Positions 1 to 5,960 of a stretch of 10,712 nt of DNA are shown here, piece by piece. The position numbers and the translations under genes were made by a program. Source of the DNA: Methanomicrobiaceae archaeon UBA436 (GTDB lineage Archaea; Halobacteriota; Methanomicrobia; Methanomicrobiales; Methanoculleaceae); contig DAFR01000124.1 in assembly GCA_002497965.1 (NCBI GenBank), positions 1-10,712 of the forward strand, given 5' to 3'. Numbering within the stretch: the first letter of the stretch is position 1; every line of letters starts with the position of its first letter. The notes beneath the pieces were generated by a model. That model was not told where the DNA came from, made no database searches, and saw only the letters and a list, made by a program, of their open reading frames with translations.

Positions 1-4
1 ATAT

Positions 5-1372
5 TTGTCGAAAGTTGTAGAGATTTCCCCAACAACGAGGCATGAAGGCCACTCAAAGCTCGTCCTGAAGGTCAATGATGAAGGAATCATCGAGCGTGGA
101 GACTGGCTCAGCATCACCCCGGTGAGGGGAGTTGAGAAACTTGCCATAGGGAAGACGATGGAGCAGGTTCCAAAGATAGCATCACGCGTCTGCGGTATCT
201 GCCCCATCGCCCACACCCTGGCGGGTGTTGAGGCGATGGAAGCTTCCATCGGGTGCGAGATCCCCGAGGACGCAAAACTCCTGCGCTACATCCTGCAGTG
301 TGCCAACAGGATGCACAGCCACGCCATCCACAACATCCTGTCCCTCCCGGATATGTACATCCCCGGAACAGACACGAAGATCAACCCGTTCACAAAGGAA
401 GAGCCTGTAAGGAGCGTCGCTCTCCGGATCCAGCGGCTCCGTGAGATCGGCCAGACCATCGGCGAGATAGTCGGCGGGGAGGCGATCCACCCGAGCAACC
501 CCCGCGTCGGCGGTATGTACACGAACATAACTCCGCGGGCGAAAGCGAAGATCTACGACCTCGCGAAGGAGGCCCGTGTGCTGGCTCAGCAACAGATGGA
601 GTTCATGATTGCGGTCTTCCGGAACTACCAGAAGCGTGATTGGGCTGAAGTCGGCGGCGTCGAGGTCCCGATCCCGAAGACTCTTGGCTACCACAACCAG
701 GGCTACATGGCCACTGCACCGGTCTACGGCAGTTCAAGCCTTGATGAGAACCCTACCTGGTTCCCCGAGCGGTTCACCGAGGTCCGCCCCTGGGACTGGT
801 ACATGGGTGAGGTTGAGATCAGTGAGGCCGACCCGAACTACCCGATCGGCGGCACCACCCCCGTAGGGAATAAGGCCTGGCCCCAGATGGAGGCCTGCAC
901 GGGTGTCCCGCTCTACGACGGCCAGCCTGTAGAGGTCGGACCTCGCGCACGCCAGGCGATCTTCAAGAACTACGACGAGAAGGGCACCATCGGCCTGCAG
1001 ATCGCGCGGCAGATGGAGTTCCCCGAGACCGCCTATGGCATCATCGACGCCGTGGACGCGCTCAACACCTCCGGGCCGGTGCTCGCCGACGAGATCCCGC
1101 AGGGCGACGGATCCCTCGGCTGGGCCGCAAACGAGGCTCCCCGTGGTACTGACGTCCACCTTGCCCGGGTCAAGGATGGCCGGGTGCAGTACTACTCGAT
1201 GCTGGTTCCGACCACCTGGAACTTCCCGACCTGCAGCCGTGCCCTTGAGGGTGCGCCCTGGCGGCTTGCGGAAGTCGTCATGCGTGGATACGACCCCTGC
1301 GTCTCCTGCGCGACGCACATGATCGTGATCGACGAAGACAAGAGGTTAGTGGCCCAGAAACTCATTCAGTGA
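5..1372 (+). CDS. frhA: Coenzyme F420-reducing [NiFe] hydrogenase, large (catalytic) subunit alpha
   Basis: FrhA carries the Ni-Fe centre of the cytoplasmic F420-reducing hydrogenase (group 3a), which oxidises H2 and sends electrons through FrhG to FrhB for F420 reduction. At 455 residues it is full length. The N-terminal nickel motif R-V-C-G-I-C gives C63 and C66; the C-terminal motif D-P-C-V-S-C-A-T-H gives C432 and C435. All four nickel ligands are cysteine, so this is not the selenocysteine form. Known maturation of the family predicts cleavage after H438, removing the last 17 residues. The start is TTG at 5, followed at once by family-like sequence (MSKVVEISPTTRHEGHSKL). Only four bases lie upstream, so the ribosome binding site and promoter are not visible. 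It is the first gene of an frhADGB operon; frhD follows after 10 bp. Confidence 0.97.
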   Translation: MSKVVEISPTTRHEGHSKLVLKVNDEGIIERGDWLSITPVRGVEKLAIGKTMEQVPKIASRVCGICPIAHTLAGVEAMEASIGCEIPEDAKLLRYILQCANRMHSHAIHNILSLPDMYIPGTDTKINPFTKEEPVRSVALRIQRLREIGQTIGEIVGGEAIHPSNPRVGGMYTNITPRAKAKIYDLAKEARVLAQQQMEFMIAVFRNYQKRDWAEVGGVEVPIPKTLGYHNQGYMATAPVYGSSSLDENPTWFPERFTEVRPWDWYMGEVEISEADPNYPIGGTTPVGNKAWPQMEACTGVPLYDGQPVEVGPRARQAIFKNYDEKGTIGLQIARQMEFPETAYGIIDAVDALNTSGPVLADEIPQGDGSLGWAANEAPRGTDVHLARVKDGRVQYYSMLVPTTWNFPTCSRALEGAPWRLAEVVMRGYDPCVSCATHMIVIDEDKRLVAQKLIQ

Positions 1373-1382
1373 GCGTACACGC

Positions 1383-1943
1383 ATGCTATTCCGTGAGATC
1401 GTGATTGCAGGATGCGGCAACCCTCTCTTTGGAGATGACGGATTCGGCCCTGCTGTAGTTGAGGAACTCAAGAAACTGCAACTGCCCGACAACGTCAAGG
1501 TGATCGATGCCGGCCTTGGCGCCCCTCATTTCCTCTTTACGCTGATTGAGGATGCGGAGGTGCCGGTGAAGAAGCTCGTCATCATCGATATCGCCGATTT
1601 CGGCGGTAATCCTGGTGATGTGACGAAACTCCGGCCCGAAGACCTGCCACCGGGCGCCTACCGTGATGCCCATTCGTGGGATCTCTCTGAGCCGCTGCAG
1701 CGATTGAAAGACGTCATCGATATCACGATCATCGGATGCCAGCCAAAGCGTGTCGCGAGCCATGAGTTTGAACTGGGGCTCACTGAGGAGGTTGAAGGGG
1801 CCATTCCCAAAACAGTACGGATCGTACTGGAAGAGATTGGGGTAGAATATGGGGCTACTATCAACCATCAAGGAACGCATCTTTGGGCGTCGCCGGGAGA
1901 AGCCGGAGGAGATGCCGGGGAGAACCCCGGAGAGCAAACCTGA
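1383..1943 (+). CDS. frhD: F420-reducing hydrogenase maturation endopeptidase
   Basis: FrhD belongs to the HycI/HybD-type hydrogenase maturation protease family, which checks nickel in the large subunit and then removes its C-terminal tail; the FrhA encoded just upstream is the expected substrate. The glycine-rich start G-C-G-N-P-L-F-G-D-D-G-F-G-P spans residues 10-23. D19, D69 (in VIIDIAD) and H97 (in DAHSWD) match the three metal-binding positions of the family. The frame is 186 residues, and its last 33 or so residues (rich in G, E, P) are unlike the rest of the family and are read from DNA that also encodes the FrhG N-terminus, a 95-bp overlap. If the G4 run at 1839-1842 were G3, FrhD would stop at 1845, after 153 residues and three bases before the frhG start. 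The C-terminus is therefore doubtful; the identity is not. Confidence 0.93.
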   Translation: MLFREIVIAGCGNPLFGDDGFGPAVVEELKKLQLPDNVKVIDAGLGAPHFLFTLIEDAEVPVKKLVIIDIADFGGNPGDVTKLRPEDLPPGAYRDAHSWDLSEPLQRLKDVIDITIIGCQPKRVASHEFELGLTEEVEGAIPKTVRIVLEEIGVEYGATINHQGTHLWASPGEAGGDAGENPGEQT

Positions 1944-2785
1944 GGCGAAGCCCCCGGTGAAGCCCTCTGATGTGATTGTGGAAGAAAAGGTGGAAGTTGT
2001 ACAAAAGGAGGAAAAGCCTGTGGCAGAAAAGATTACGATAGGTGAATTACATCTGAGCGGATGTACGGGATGCCTCGTGACGCTTGCGGACAATTACGCG
2101 GGTCTCTTCAAGCTGCTCGATGATTACGCGGATCTGGTATACGCACTCACCCTGGTCGACGTGCGCCATGTCCCCGAGATGGATGTGTGCCTGGTCGAGG
2201 GTTCGTGCTGCCTGGATGATAAACTCTCGGTAGAAGAACTGAAAGAAGCAAGAGCAAAGTCGAAAGTACTCGTTGCCTACGGCGGTTGCGCAGCCTACGG
2301 AAACATCACCCGGTTCTGCCGTGGCGGACAGTGGAACCAGCCCGGCCACGAGTCGTATGTGCCGATCAGCGAGGTCGTCGATGTTGACCTCTACATCCCG
2401 TCCTGTCCGCCGTGCCCGCAGGAGGTCAGGAACGTTGCCGTCATGGCCTACCTGCTGCTTCGGGGCAACGCCGAACAGAAGAAACTCGCGACCGCATACC
2501 TGACCCCGCTGATGCAGCTTGCGCAGCGCGGTGACGACGGCCTGCGGCTGCGACCTGATGTATGATATCATCAACCAGGGACTCTGCATGGGGTGCGGGA
2601 GCTGCGCTGGCAGCCTGCCCGGTCAGGGCAATCACCCACGGAGTACGGCAAGCCAAACGTGAACCGGGAGCATGTGCATCAAGTGCGGTGCCTGTTATGC
2701 CCAGTGCCCGCGCAGCTGGCTTAACTTCGACGTCATAAACAACTACGAGGGCATCATCGGTGCCATCAAGGGAGCCATGCAGTGA
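1849..2785 (+). CDS. frhG: F420-reducing hydrogenase, iron-sulfur small subunit gamma; frame broken by four apparent +1 shifts
   Basis: FrhG carries electrons from FrhA to FrhB through [4Fe-4S] clusters. The open part ends at 2565 (238 codons). It has a charged N-terminal stretch (residues 1-60), then the small-subunit core with S-G-C-T-G-C (C72, C75), G-S-C-C (C120, C121), G-G-C (C147) and S-C-P-P-C (C186, C189). Past the stop, homology continues in other frames: an A-C-G-C-D-L and C-M-G-C-G-S-C segment (2540-2605), C-P-V-R-A-I-T (2616-2636), E-Y-G-K-P-N-V-N-R-E (2641-2670), then C-I-K-C-G-A-C and C-P-R-S-W to TGA at 2783-2785. One extra base near each of 2539, 2609, 2637-2640 and 2671 explains all shifts; removing them gives 310 residues, normal for FrhG with its two-cluster ferredoxin tail. 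GGGGT at 1839-1843 is the likely ribosome binding site. Sequence error is more likely than a true pseudogene, since the rest of the operon is intact. Confidence 0.92.
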
Positions 2786-2795
2786 GGTGATGAAG

Positions 2796-3683
2796 ATGGA
2801 CGTACTCGGTAACTACAAGTCAGTGGTCTCGGCGCGGTCGACCGACAAGGAGATCCTGAAGCATTCCCAGGACGGCGGAATCATAACCACGCTCTTTGCC
2901 TACGCGCTCGAAGAGGGCATCATCGATGGTGCCATCGTTGCGGGCCCTGGCAGCGAGCCCTGGAAGCCGGAGCCGGTTGTCGCGACCACGAAGGCCGAAC
3001 TTCTTGCCGCCGCCGGAACGCGCTACAACATCAGCCCGAACCTCTGCCTGATCAAGGAGGTGACCCGGAGTTACGGCCTTGATAAAGTCGGCATTGTGGG
3101 TACACCCTGCCAGATGCAGGCCGTCCGGAAGGCTCAGCTCTATCCGATCGGTCTGCGTGATGTCGACGACAAGATCGCTCTTGCGCTGGGCATCTTCTGC
3201 ATGGAGAACTTCTCCTACCAGGGGCTCGAGGCGATGGTCGAGGATCACTGCAACCAGAAGATGGAGTCCGTCAAGAAGATGGACATCGGCAAGGGCAAGT
3301 TCACCGTCTACACCGAACGCGGTGCGGTCAGCCAGATGCCGCTCAAACTGATCCACAAGTACGTGCAGCCTGGCTGCCACGTCTGCCTGGATTACGTCGC
3401 GAACCTGGCTGATATCTCAAGCGGCTCCGTTGGCAGCCCTGACGGCTGGAGCACGGTCTTCGTGCGCAGCACCATTGGCAACGGCGTCTGGGACGGCGCT
3501 ATCGCGGCAGGTCTCTTTGAGACAAAGCCGATCGACAAGGTCAAGCCAGGCCTTGACATGGTGACGAAACTTGCCACCGAGAAGATCACAAAGAACCAGA
3601 AGAACGTGGATGCACGCAAGACCGTGGGCCTGAAGGCGGATGGAACCCCGAAGGGTCTCCGGAACCCCTATGAGGGGCCCTGA
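2796..3683 (+). CDS. frhB: F420-reducing hydrogenase, FAD and F420-binding subunit beta
   Basis: FrhB holds FAD and one [4Fe-4S] cluster and transfers hydride to F420. The protein has 295 residues, the usual size. Family landmarks are S-A-R-S-T-D (residues 12-17), S-Q-D-G-G (24-28), V-G-T-P-C-Q (101-106), F-C-M-E-N-F (134-139), D-I-G-K-G-K-F (163-169), P-G-C-H-V-C-L-D-Y (192-200) and S-V-G-S-P-D-G-W-S-T (211-220). C105, C135, C194 and C197 are the visible candidates for cluster ligands. The ATG at 2796 is preferred because GAGGTGAT (2784-2791) is an excellent match to the 16S rRNA tail four bases before it; ATG 2790 and GTG 2787 lie inside that site, and GTG 2760 lies inside frhG. The binding site overlaps the frhG stop, so translation is probably coupled. 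It is the last gene of the operon. Confidence 0.96.
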   Translation: MDVLGNYKSVVSARSTDKEILKHSQDGGIITTLFAYALEEGIIDGAIVAGPGSEPWKPEPVVATTKAELLAAAGTRYNISPNLCLIKEVTRSYGLDKVGIVGTPCQMQAVRKAQLYPIGLRDVDDKIALALGIFCMENFSYQGLEAMVEDHCNQKMESVKKMDIGKGKFTVYTERGAVSQMPLKLIHKYVQPGCHVCLDYVANLADISSGSVGSPDGWSTVFVRSTIGNGVWDGAIAAGLFETKPIDKVKPGLDMVTKLATEKITKNQKNVDARKTVGLKADGTPKGLRNPYEGP

Positions 3684-3707
3684 AAAACACTCTTTTTTCT
3701 TATTCTT
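3665..3707 (+). terminator. Probable terminator of the frh operon
   Basis: A short stem, CCCCT (3665-3669) and AGGGG (3673-3677), lies at the very end of frhB. After the stop codon comes a pyrimidine tract with T6 (3691-3707). The T-rich run is the main archaeal termination signal; the stem may be incidental. Confidence 0.6.
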
Positions 3708-4199
3708 CCCGCTGCAAGCCCGGATGAAGATGGGGGGTGGTGGGGGTCGAAGGTCGTTTACGAAGAACGGAAGGCAGGGATGAACGCCGTCCTCCGATAT
3801 TATTGTTGAGCATTAGTTGACGATGGAAAACACCTCCGGTCGAGGTCATACCTTTCCCCGCAGGTGGTAGGGTGATATTCTCCTCACCCCATCAGATGCG
3901 TGTATACACTCATTTGTTTTTGACCACCAATGGCCAACCCCTTTCATGCAGGCTGATGGCGGGGGGATGCTGGATCGATATACCGCTCCGTCCGGCTGCT
4001 CTCTCATCATGAGCCGGGTAGATTTGCGCCGCCAGAAGACCCTCCCTGCTGGAACCGCATCACCTCCCCCGCGCCCTTGCAAAAAATAGGAGGAACCCGA
4101 GCGCTGCTACGCTCCAGGATCAGGCCCCCGGAATATGGCGGCGCCTCTCTCTGCCGTCATACCCCACCAAAGAAGCGTTTTTTGCTGCTATACCGTTAT
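3708..4199. other. Gene-poor intergenic region with several inverted repeats
   Basis: No convincing gene was found in these 492 bp on either strand; the open frames are short and of non-protein-like composition. Visible structure: a G-rich run at 3732-3746; a perfect 6-bp inverted repeat GGGTGA/TCACCC (3870-3875, 3884-3889); the 10-bp palindrome GTGTATACAC (3900-3909); and CCGGCT/AGCCGG (3992-3997, 4012-4017). A purine-rich AGGAGGAA (4089-4096) resembles a ribosome binding site but no start codon follows it closely. The region separates convergent transcription units (frh and speD). A small RNA cannot be excluded. Confidence 0.5.
4081..4114 (-). terminator. Possible terminator downstream of the SpeD-like gene
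   Basis: On the minus strand, a 5-bp stem GAGCG/CGCTC (4114-4110, 4103-4099) is followed 12 bases later by T6 (4086-4081). It lies about 85 bp past the stop codon at 4200. Weak but suitably placed. Confidence 0.3.
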
Positions 4200-4655
4200 T
4201 CAGTCCCTGAACAGCACCTGGTATGTTACCGATTCTGCTCCAAAAAAGTCCCTGCAAAACTCCGCTGCTTTTGAAGGCTCGTACTCCTTGCAGCTGAAGA
4301 TGTCAAGGTAGGCCGCGTTTGTCTCGTTTGCGAAGTGGCCGGAGATCAGTGACGTCTCAATGAGCTGGGTCATGGAGTAACCCGCAACCCTCTCCGTCGG
4401 GCCGAAGTGAACGATCTGCGGTTCGCCAAACCTCTTCATCTCGATCAGGTCGCACAGTTCAATAATGAACCGGTGTATCTTCTCCGGGTCCCGGATGGAT
4501 GCCGGGTCGCACCCTTTCAGGTCCACGCTGGTATAGAGCCCCCAGCAACCTCGTTGTTTAAACTGCGCAACTATCTCCGCATCGCTTGCGGTCTCTGCCA
4601 TAACGCTGCTTGCCGCAACGTTGTTTGTCATTACATTACCAGCCATCTTCTCCAC
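4200..4655 (-). CDS. S-adenosylmethionine decarboxylase (SpeD) family, pyruvoyl-dependent proenzyme-like protein
   Basis: The family makes decarboxylated S-adenosylmethionine for polyamine synthesis, after self-cleavage that turns a serine into a pyruvoyl group; some relatives have become arginine or ornithine decarboxylases. The core runs from about residue 36 to 151. Aligned to the Thermotoga enzyme with no gap, S94, S102, H107 and C122 correspond to its S55, S63, H68 and C83, so the processing and catalytic set is present. The residue before the cleaved serine is T101, not the usual glutamate, and the S-I-H-T-W-P-E motif reads S-G-H-F-A-N-E, so the substrate is uncertain. The frame opens at GTG 4655; ATG 4646 also fits, with GGTGGAG (4656-4650) just before it. 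The first 35 residues lie outside the core, so internal ATGs at 4631 or 4601 are possible. Single-gene unit, transcribed towards frh. Confidence 0.8.
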   Translation of the reverse strand: MEKMAGNVMTNNVAASSVMAETASDAEIVAQFKQRGCWGLYTSVDLKGCDPASIRDPEKIHRFIIELCDLIEMKRFGEPQIVHFGPTERVAGYSMTQLIETSLISGHFANETNAAYLDIFSCKEYEPSKAAEFCRDFFGAESVTYQVLFRD

Positions 4656-4757
4656 CTTCGATAGTAACTTACGTTCGATTGCTCACTGTAATTTTTGATA
4701 GTCCTGATTTTAAACTTATCCATTATACAAATTGAAAATAACCGTTATTTCACGGTT
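4656..4757. promoter_or_regulatory. AT-rich divergent promoter region
   Basis: This stretch separates the minus-strand SpeD-like gene from a plus-strand small ORF. Positions 4681-4740 have only 15 G or C bases in 60. A TTTAAA box (4709-4714) could serve the SpeD-like gene, giving a leader of a few tens of bases. A TATA-like TTATAC (4724-4729) lies about 31 bp before the ATG at 4758, fitting a leaderless or short-leader transcript on the plus strand. Inference from base sequence only. Confidence 0.4.
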
Positions 4758-4759
4758 AT
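4738..4759. repeat. Perfect 8-bp inverted repeat, candidate operator
   Basis: ATAACCGT (4738-4745) and ACGGTTAT (4752-4759) are exact inverted copies separated by six bases (TATTTC). The right arm runs into the ATG at 4758. Such spacing suits a dimeric DNA-binding regulator, or an RNA hairpin hiding the start codon. Confidence 0.5.
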
Positions 4760-4943
4760 GCCCGAGCAATCACGTGTTATTGAGGAATATAGGGCAGATC
4801 CAAGGCAGATTTTGAAATTAATGACTTTGCGTGGCCTCTACTCGTTTTGGTATGAATATTGTAGTACTGATGTAATACTAAATATGAATTATGAAAGGAA
4901 CCAGATTTTTTCTGGGGTCAACCCTCCGTGGGTTTCGGGGTGA
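4758..4943 (+). CDS. Hypothetical 61-residue protein in an AT-rich island
   Basis: Not recognised. The ORF starts at ATG 4758 (M-P-E-Q-S-R-V-I-E-E-Y) and is preceded by a TATA-like box at suitable distance for a leaderless message; the frame could extend upstream to 4695, but that part is low-complexity and would disrupt the promoter. No signal peptide or membrane segment is evident; the middle is aromatic-rich (L-Y-S-F-W-Y-E-Y). Codon use is AT-rich, unlike the neighbouring genes, suggesting acquired DNA or a remnant of a longer gene. A hairpin followed by a T-rich tract lies just after the stop. Promoter-like, coding and terminator-like signals together give modest support; it may still be non-coding. 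Confidence 0.3.
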   Translation: MPEQSRVIEEYRADPRQILKLMTLRGLYSFWYEYCSTDVILNMNYERNQIFSGVNPPWVSG

Positions 4944-4947
4944 TCAG

Positions 4948-4968
4948 GTCTTAAAAGACAATTATTTT
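4948..4968 (+). terminator. Hairpin plus T-rich tract after the 61-codon ORF
   Basis: GTCTT (4948-4952) and AAGAC (4955-4959) form a 5-bp stem with a two-base loop, followed by AATTATTTT (4960-4968). It sits five bases after the stop at 4943. The AT-rich stem could also stop minus-strand transcripts coming from the zinc-finger side. Confidence 0.45.
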
Positions 4969-4979
4969 GCCTGCAGGGT

Positions 4980-5207
4980 TCAGCGGTATCCATCCTGCTG
5001 GAATCTAAGTGGAGAAGTGACCGCTTGACAGTCCGTGCCCGGAAGTGTCAGCACTCCAACCTGAAAACCAGGATATGGGTGAATACTGAGAACCTTTCCG
5101 GGATTACATGGAAGCAAGCACCTCCCGGGCTCAGCGCGCACCGCAACGTCCCCCGCACGCAACTCCCCGGGGGATGTCCCGCGCGACCACGCAGAGGCAG
5201 CCATCAC
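4980..5207 (-). CDS. Possible small protein of 75 residues downstream of the zinc-finger gene
   Basis: Not recognised. The frame starts with GTG (5207) immediately followed by ATG (5204), directly after the TGA of the zinc-finger gene (5210-5208); GGTGA (5212-5208) sits just upstream, so translational coupling is possible. Residues 14-75 look protein-like: E-L-R-A-G-D-V-A-V, then N-P-G-K-V-L-S-I-H-P-Y-P-G-F and Q-A-V-T-S-P-L-R-F, an alternation of short hydrophobic stretches and glycines that would suit a small beta-barrel. Codon use is less GC-biased than in the neighbours. It could be a genuine third gene of the unit or chance open frame. Confidence 0.35.
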   Translation of the reverse strand: MMAASAWSRGTSPGELRAGDVAVRAEPGRCLLPCNPGKVLSIHPYPGFQVGVLTLPGTDCQAVTSPLRFQQDGYR

Positions 5208-5360
5208 TCACCGAACCTCAGGCGGGGTGCGGTGAACCCGCCGCACGTGCGTATGGAGTTCCTCAAGCGTTGAGTAAATTCTGCCGCAGACCGGGCAGAT
5301 AAACTCGCCCATCTCCACCGGGAAATCCGGGGGCTTCCTGCCCGGTGGTCTCTCGTCCAT
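5208..5360 (-). CDS. Small C2H2 zinc-finger protein (50 residues)
   Basis: A 50-residue protein with one classical C2H2 finger: F-I-C-P-V-C-G-R-I-Y starts at residue 20, and C22, C25, H38 and H43 fit C-X2-C-X12-H-X4-H. Such fingers bind zinc and usually contact DNA or a protein partner. The N-terminal 19 residues are proline-rich and charged (R-P-P-G-R-K-P-P-D); the tail after the finger is only seven residues. The ATG at 5360 shares its A with the TAA stop of the upstream phosphoesterase gene (TAATG), a classic sign of coupled translation, so the two proteins are probably made together. The strict finger spacing over a GC-rich frame makes chance unlikely. The DNA or protein target cannot be told from sequence. 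Confidence 0.8.
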   Translation of the reverse strand: MDERPPGRKPPDFPVEMGEFICPVCGRIYSTLEELHTHVRRVHRTPPEVR

Positions 5361-5917
5361 TATCGGTCACCCTCTTCGGCTTCAATCTCCTCGATCGTTC
5401 GCCCTGAGATTACCGATCGAGGTTCTGAAACGACTGGATTCCTGCTGGGGTCTGCCTCATCGTCGTTCTTCTTCACCAGAAGCCAGGCCTCGTTCTTTCC
5501 CGTCCTGAAACGGGTGAGAGCGTAGCCGCCCCGGATCTTTGTTCCATCCAGCCAGAAGGAGATGTGACCCTGCCTGAGTCCCTCCGCAACCCCTGTTTTC
5601 TCACCTCTTCTCTCTGTAAGGTTGCGGTAGGTTCCCCTGTCCCAGACGAGAACCGCACCGGCGCCGTAACTCCCCTCCGGTATAACCCCCTCGAACTCGG
5701 CGTATTCGAGTGGGTGATCCTCCGTCGGGACGGCGAGGCGTTTCTCCTCCGGAGAAAGGGACGGCCCTTTCGGAACAGTCCATGACTTAAGCACGCCATC
5801 AACCTCCAGCCTGAAGTCGTAGTGGAGCGTTTTCGCCGCGTGTTTCTGGATTACAAAGATTGGATGATCCTGCTCCACTCTCTCCCGGTCATCCACCTGC
5901 GTATCCAATCCTGGCAT
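5360..5917 (-). CDS. Free-standing LigD-type 3'-phosphoesterase (PE domain)
   Basis: The PE domain of bacterial DNA ligase D trims 3' ends, removing a 3' ribonucleoside and then its phosphate to leave a ligatable 3'-OH. Stand-alone archaeal versions are known. Residues 19-150 cover the domain: F-V-I-Q-K-H-A-A-K-T-L-H-Y-D-F-R-L-E, W-T-V-P-K-G-P, and E-D-H-P-L-E-Y-A-E-F-E-G-V-I-P. H26, H32, D34, R36, R60, H68 and Y72 match, at a constant offset of 16, the metal-binding and catalytic residues of Pseudomonas LigD (H42, H48, D50, R52, R76, H84, Y88). The tail S-G-R-T-I-E-E-I resembles the linker found in bacterial LigD, but no ligase or polymerase domain follows. No clear ribosome binding site precedes ATG 5917; a TATA-like box 27 bp upstream suggests a leaderless message. 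It is 43 bp downstream of the ATPase gene. Confidence 0.93.
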   Translation of the reverse strand: MPGLDTQVDDRERVEQDHPIFVIQKHAAKTLHYDFRLEVDGVLKSWTVPKGPSLSPEEKRLAVPTEDHPLEYAEFEGVIPEGSYGAGAVLVWDRGTYRNLTERRGEKTGVAEGLRQGHISFWLDGTKIRGGYALTRFRTGKNEAWLLVKKNDDEADPSRNPVVSEPRSVISGRTIEEIEAEEGDR

Positions 5918-5940
5918 ACGGAAGAGTGCCGTGCTGCCTC

Positions 5941-5947
5941 AAGATAA
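5941..5947 (-). promoter_or_regulatory. TATA-like box for the phosphoesterase gene
   Basis: On the minus strand TTATCTT, preceded by the purine-rich AAAAACC, is centred 27 bp before the ATG at 5917, the expected distance for transcription starting at or next to the start codon. It lies in the 43-bp gap after the ATPase gene, so the two-gene finger unit may have its own promoter as well as read-through. Confidence 0.4.
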
Positions 5948-5960
5948 GGTTTTTCCTGGT

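Noticed and set aside
734..1318. 194-codon open frame antisense to frhA
   Set aside because: It lies wholly inside frhA on the other strand; such frames arise from GC-rich codon bias, and the protein matches nothing known.
1386..2093. 235-codon open frame antisense to frhD and frhG
   Set aside because: It mirrors two clearly identified genes and shows no domain or start signal of its own.
2536..2671. Programmed ribosomal frameshifting in frhG
   Set aside because: Four separate shifts in one gene, without slippery heptamers or stimulatory structures, is not a known mechanism.
3732..3746. G-rich run as a G-quadruplex
   Set aside because: The tracts (6, 2 and 5 G) allow only a weak two-layer fold; not enough to claim a structure.
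3846..4082. 78-codon minus-strand frame in the frh-speD gap
   Set aside because: No binding site, no recognisable motif, and an erratic composition rich in R, S, P and G.
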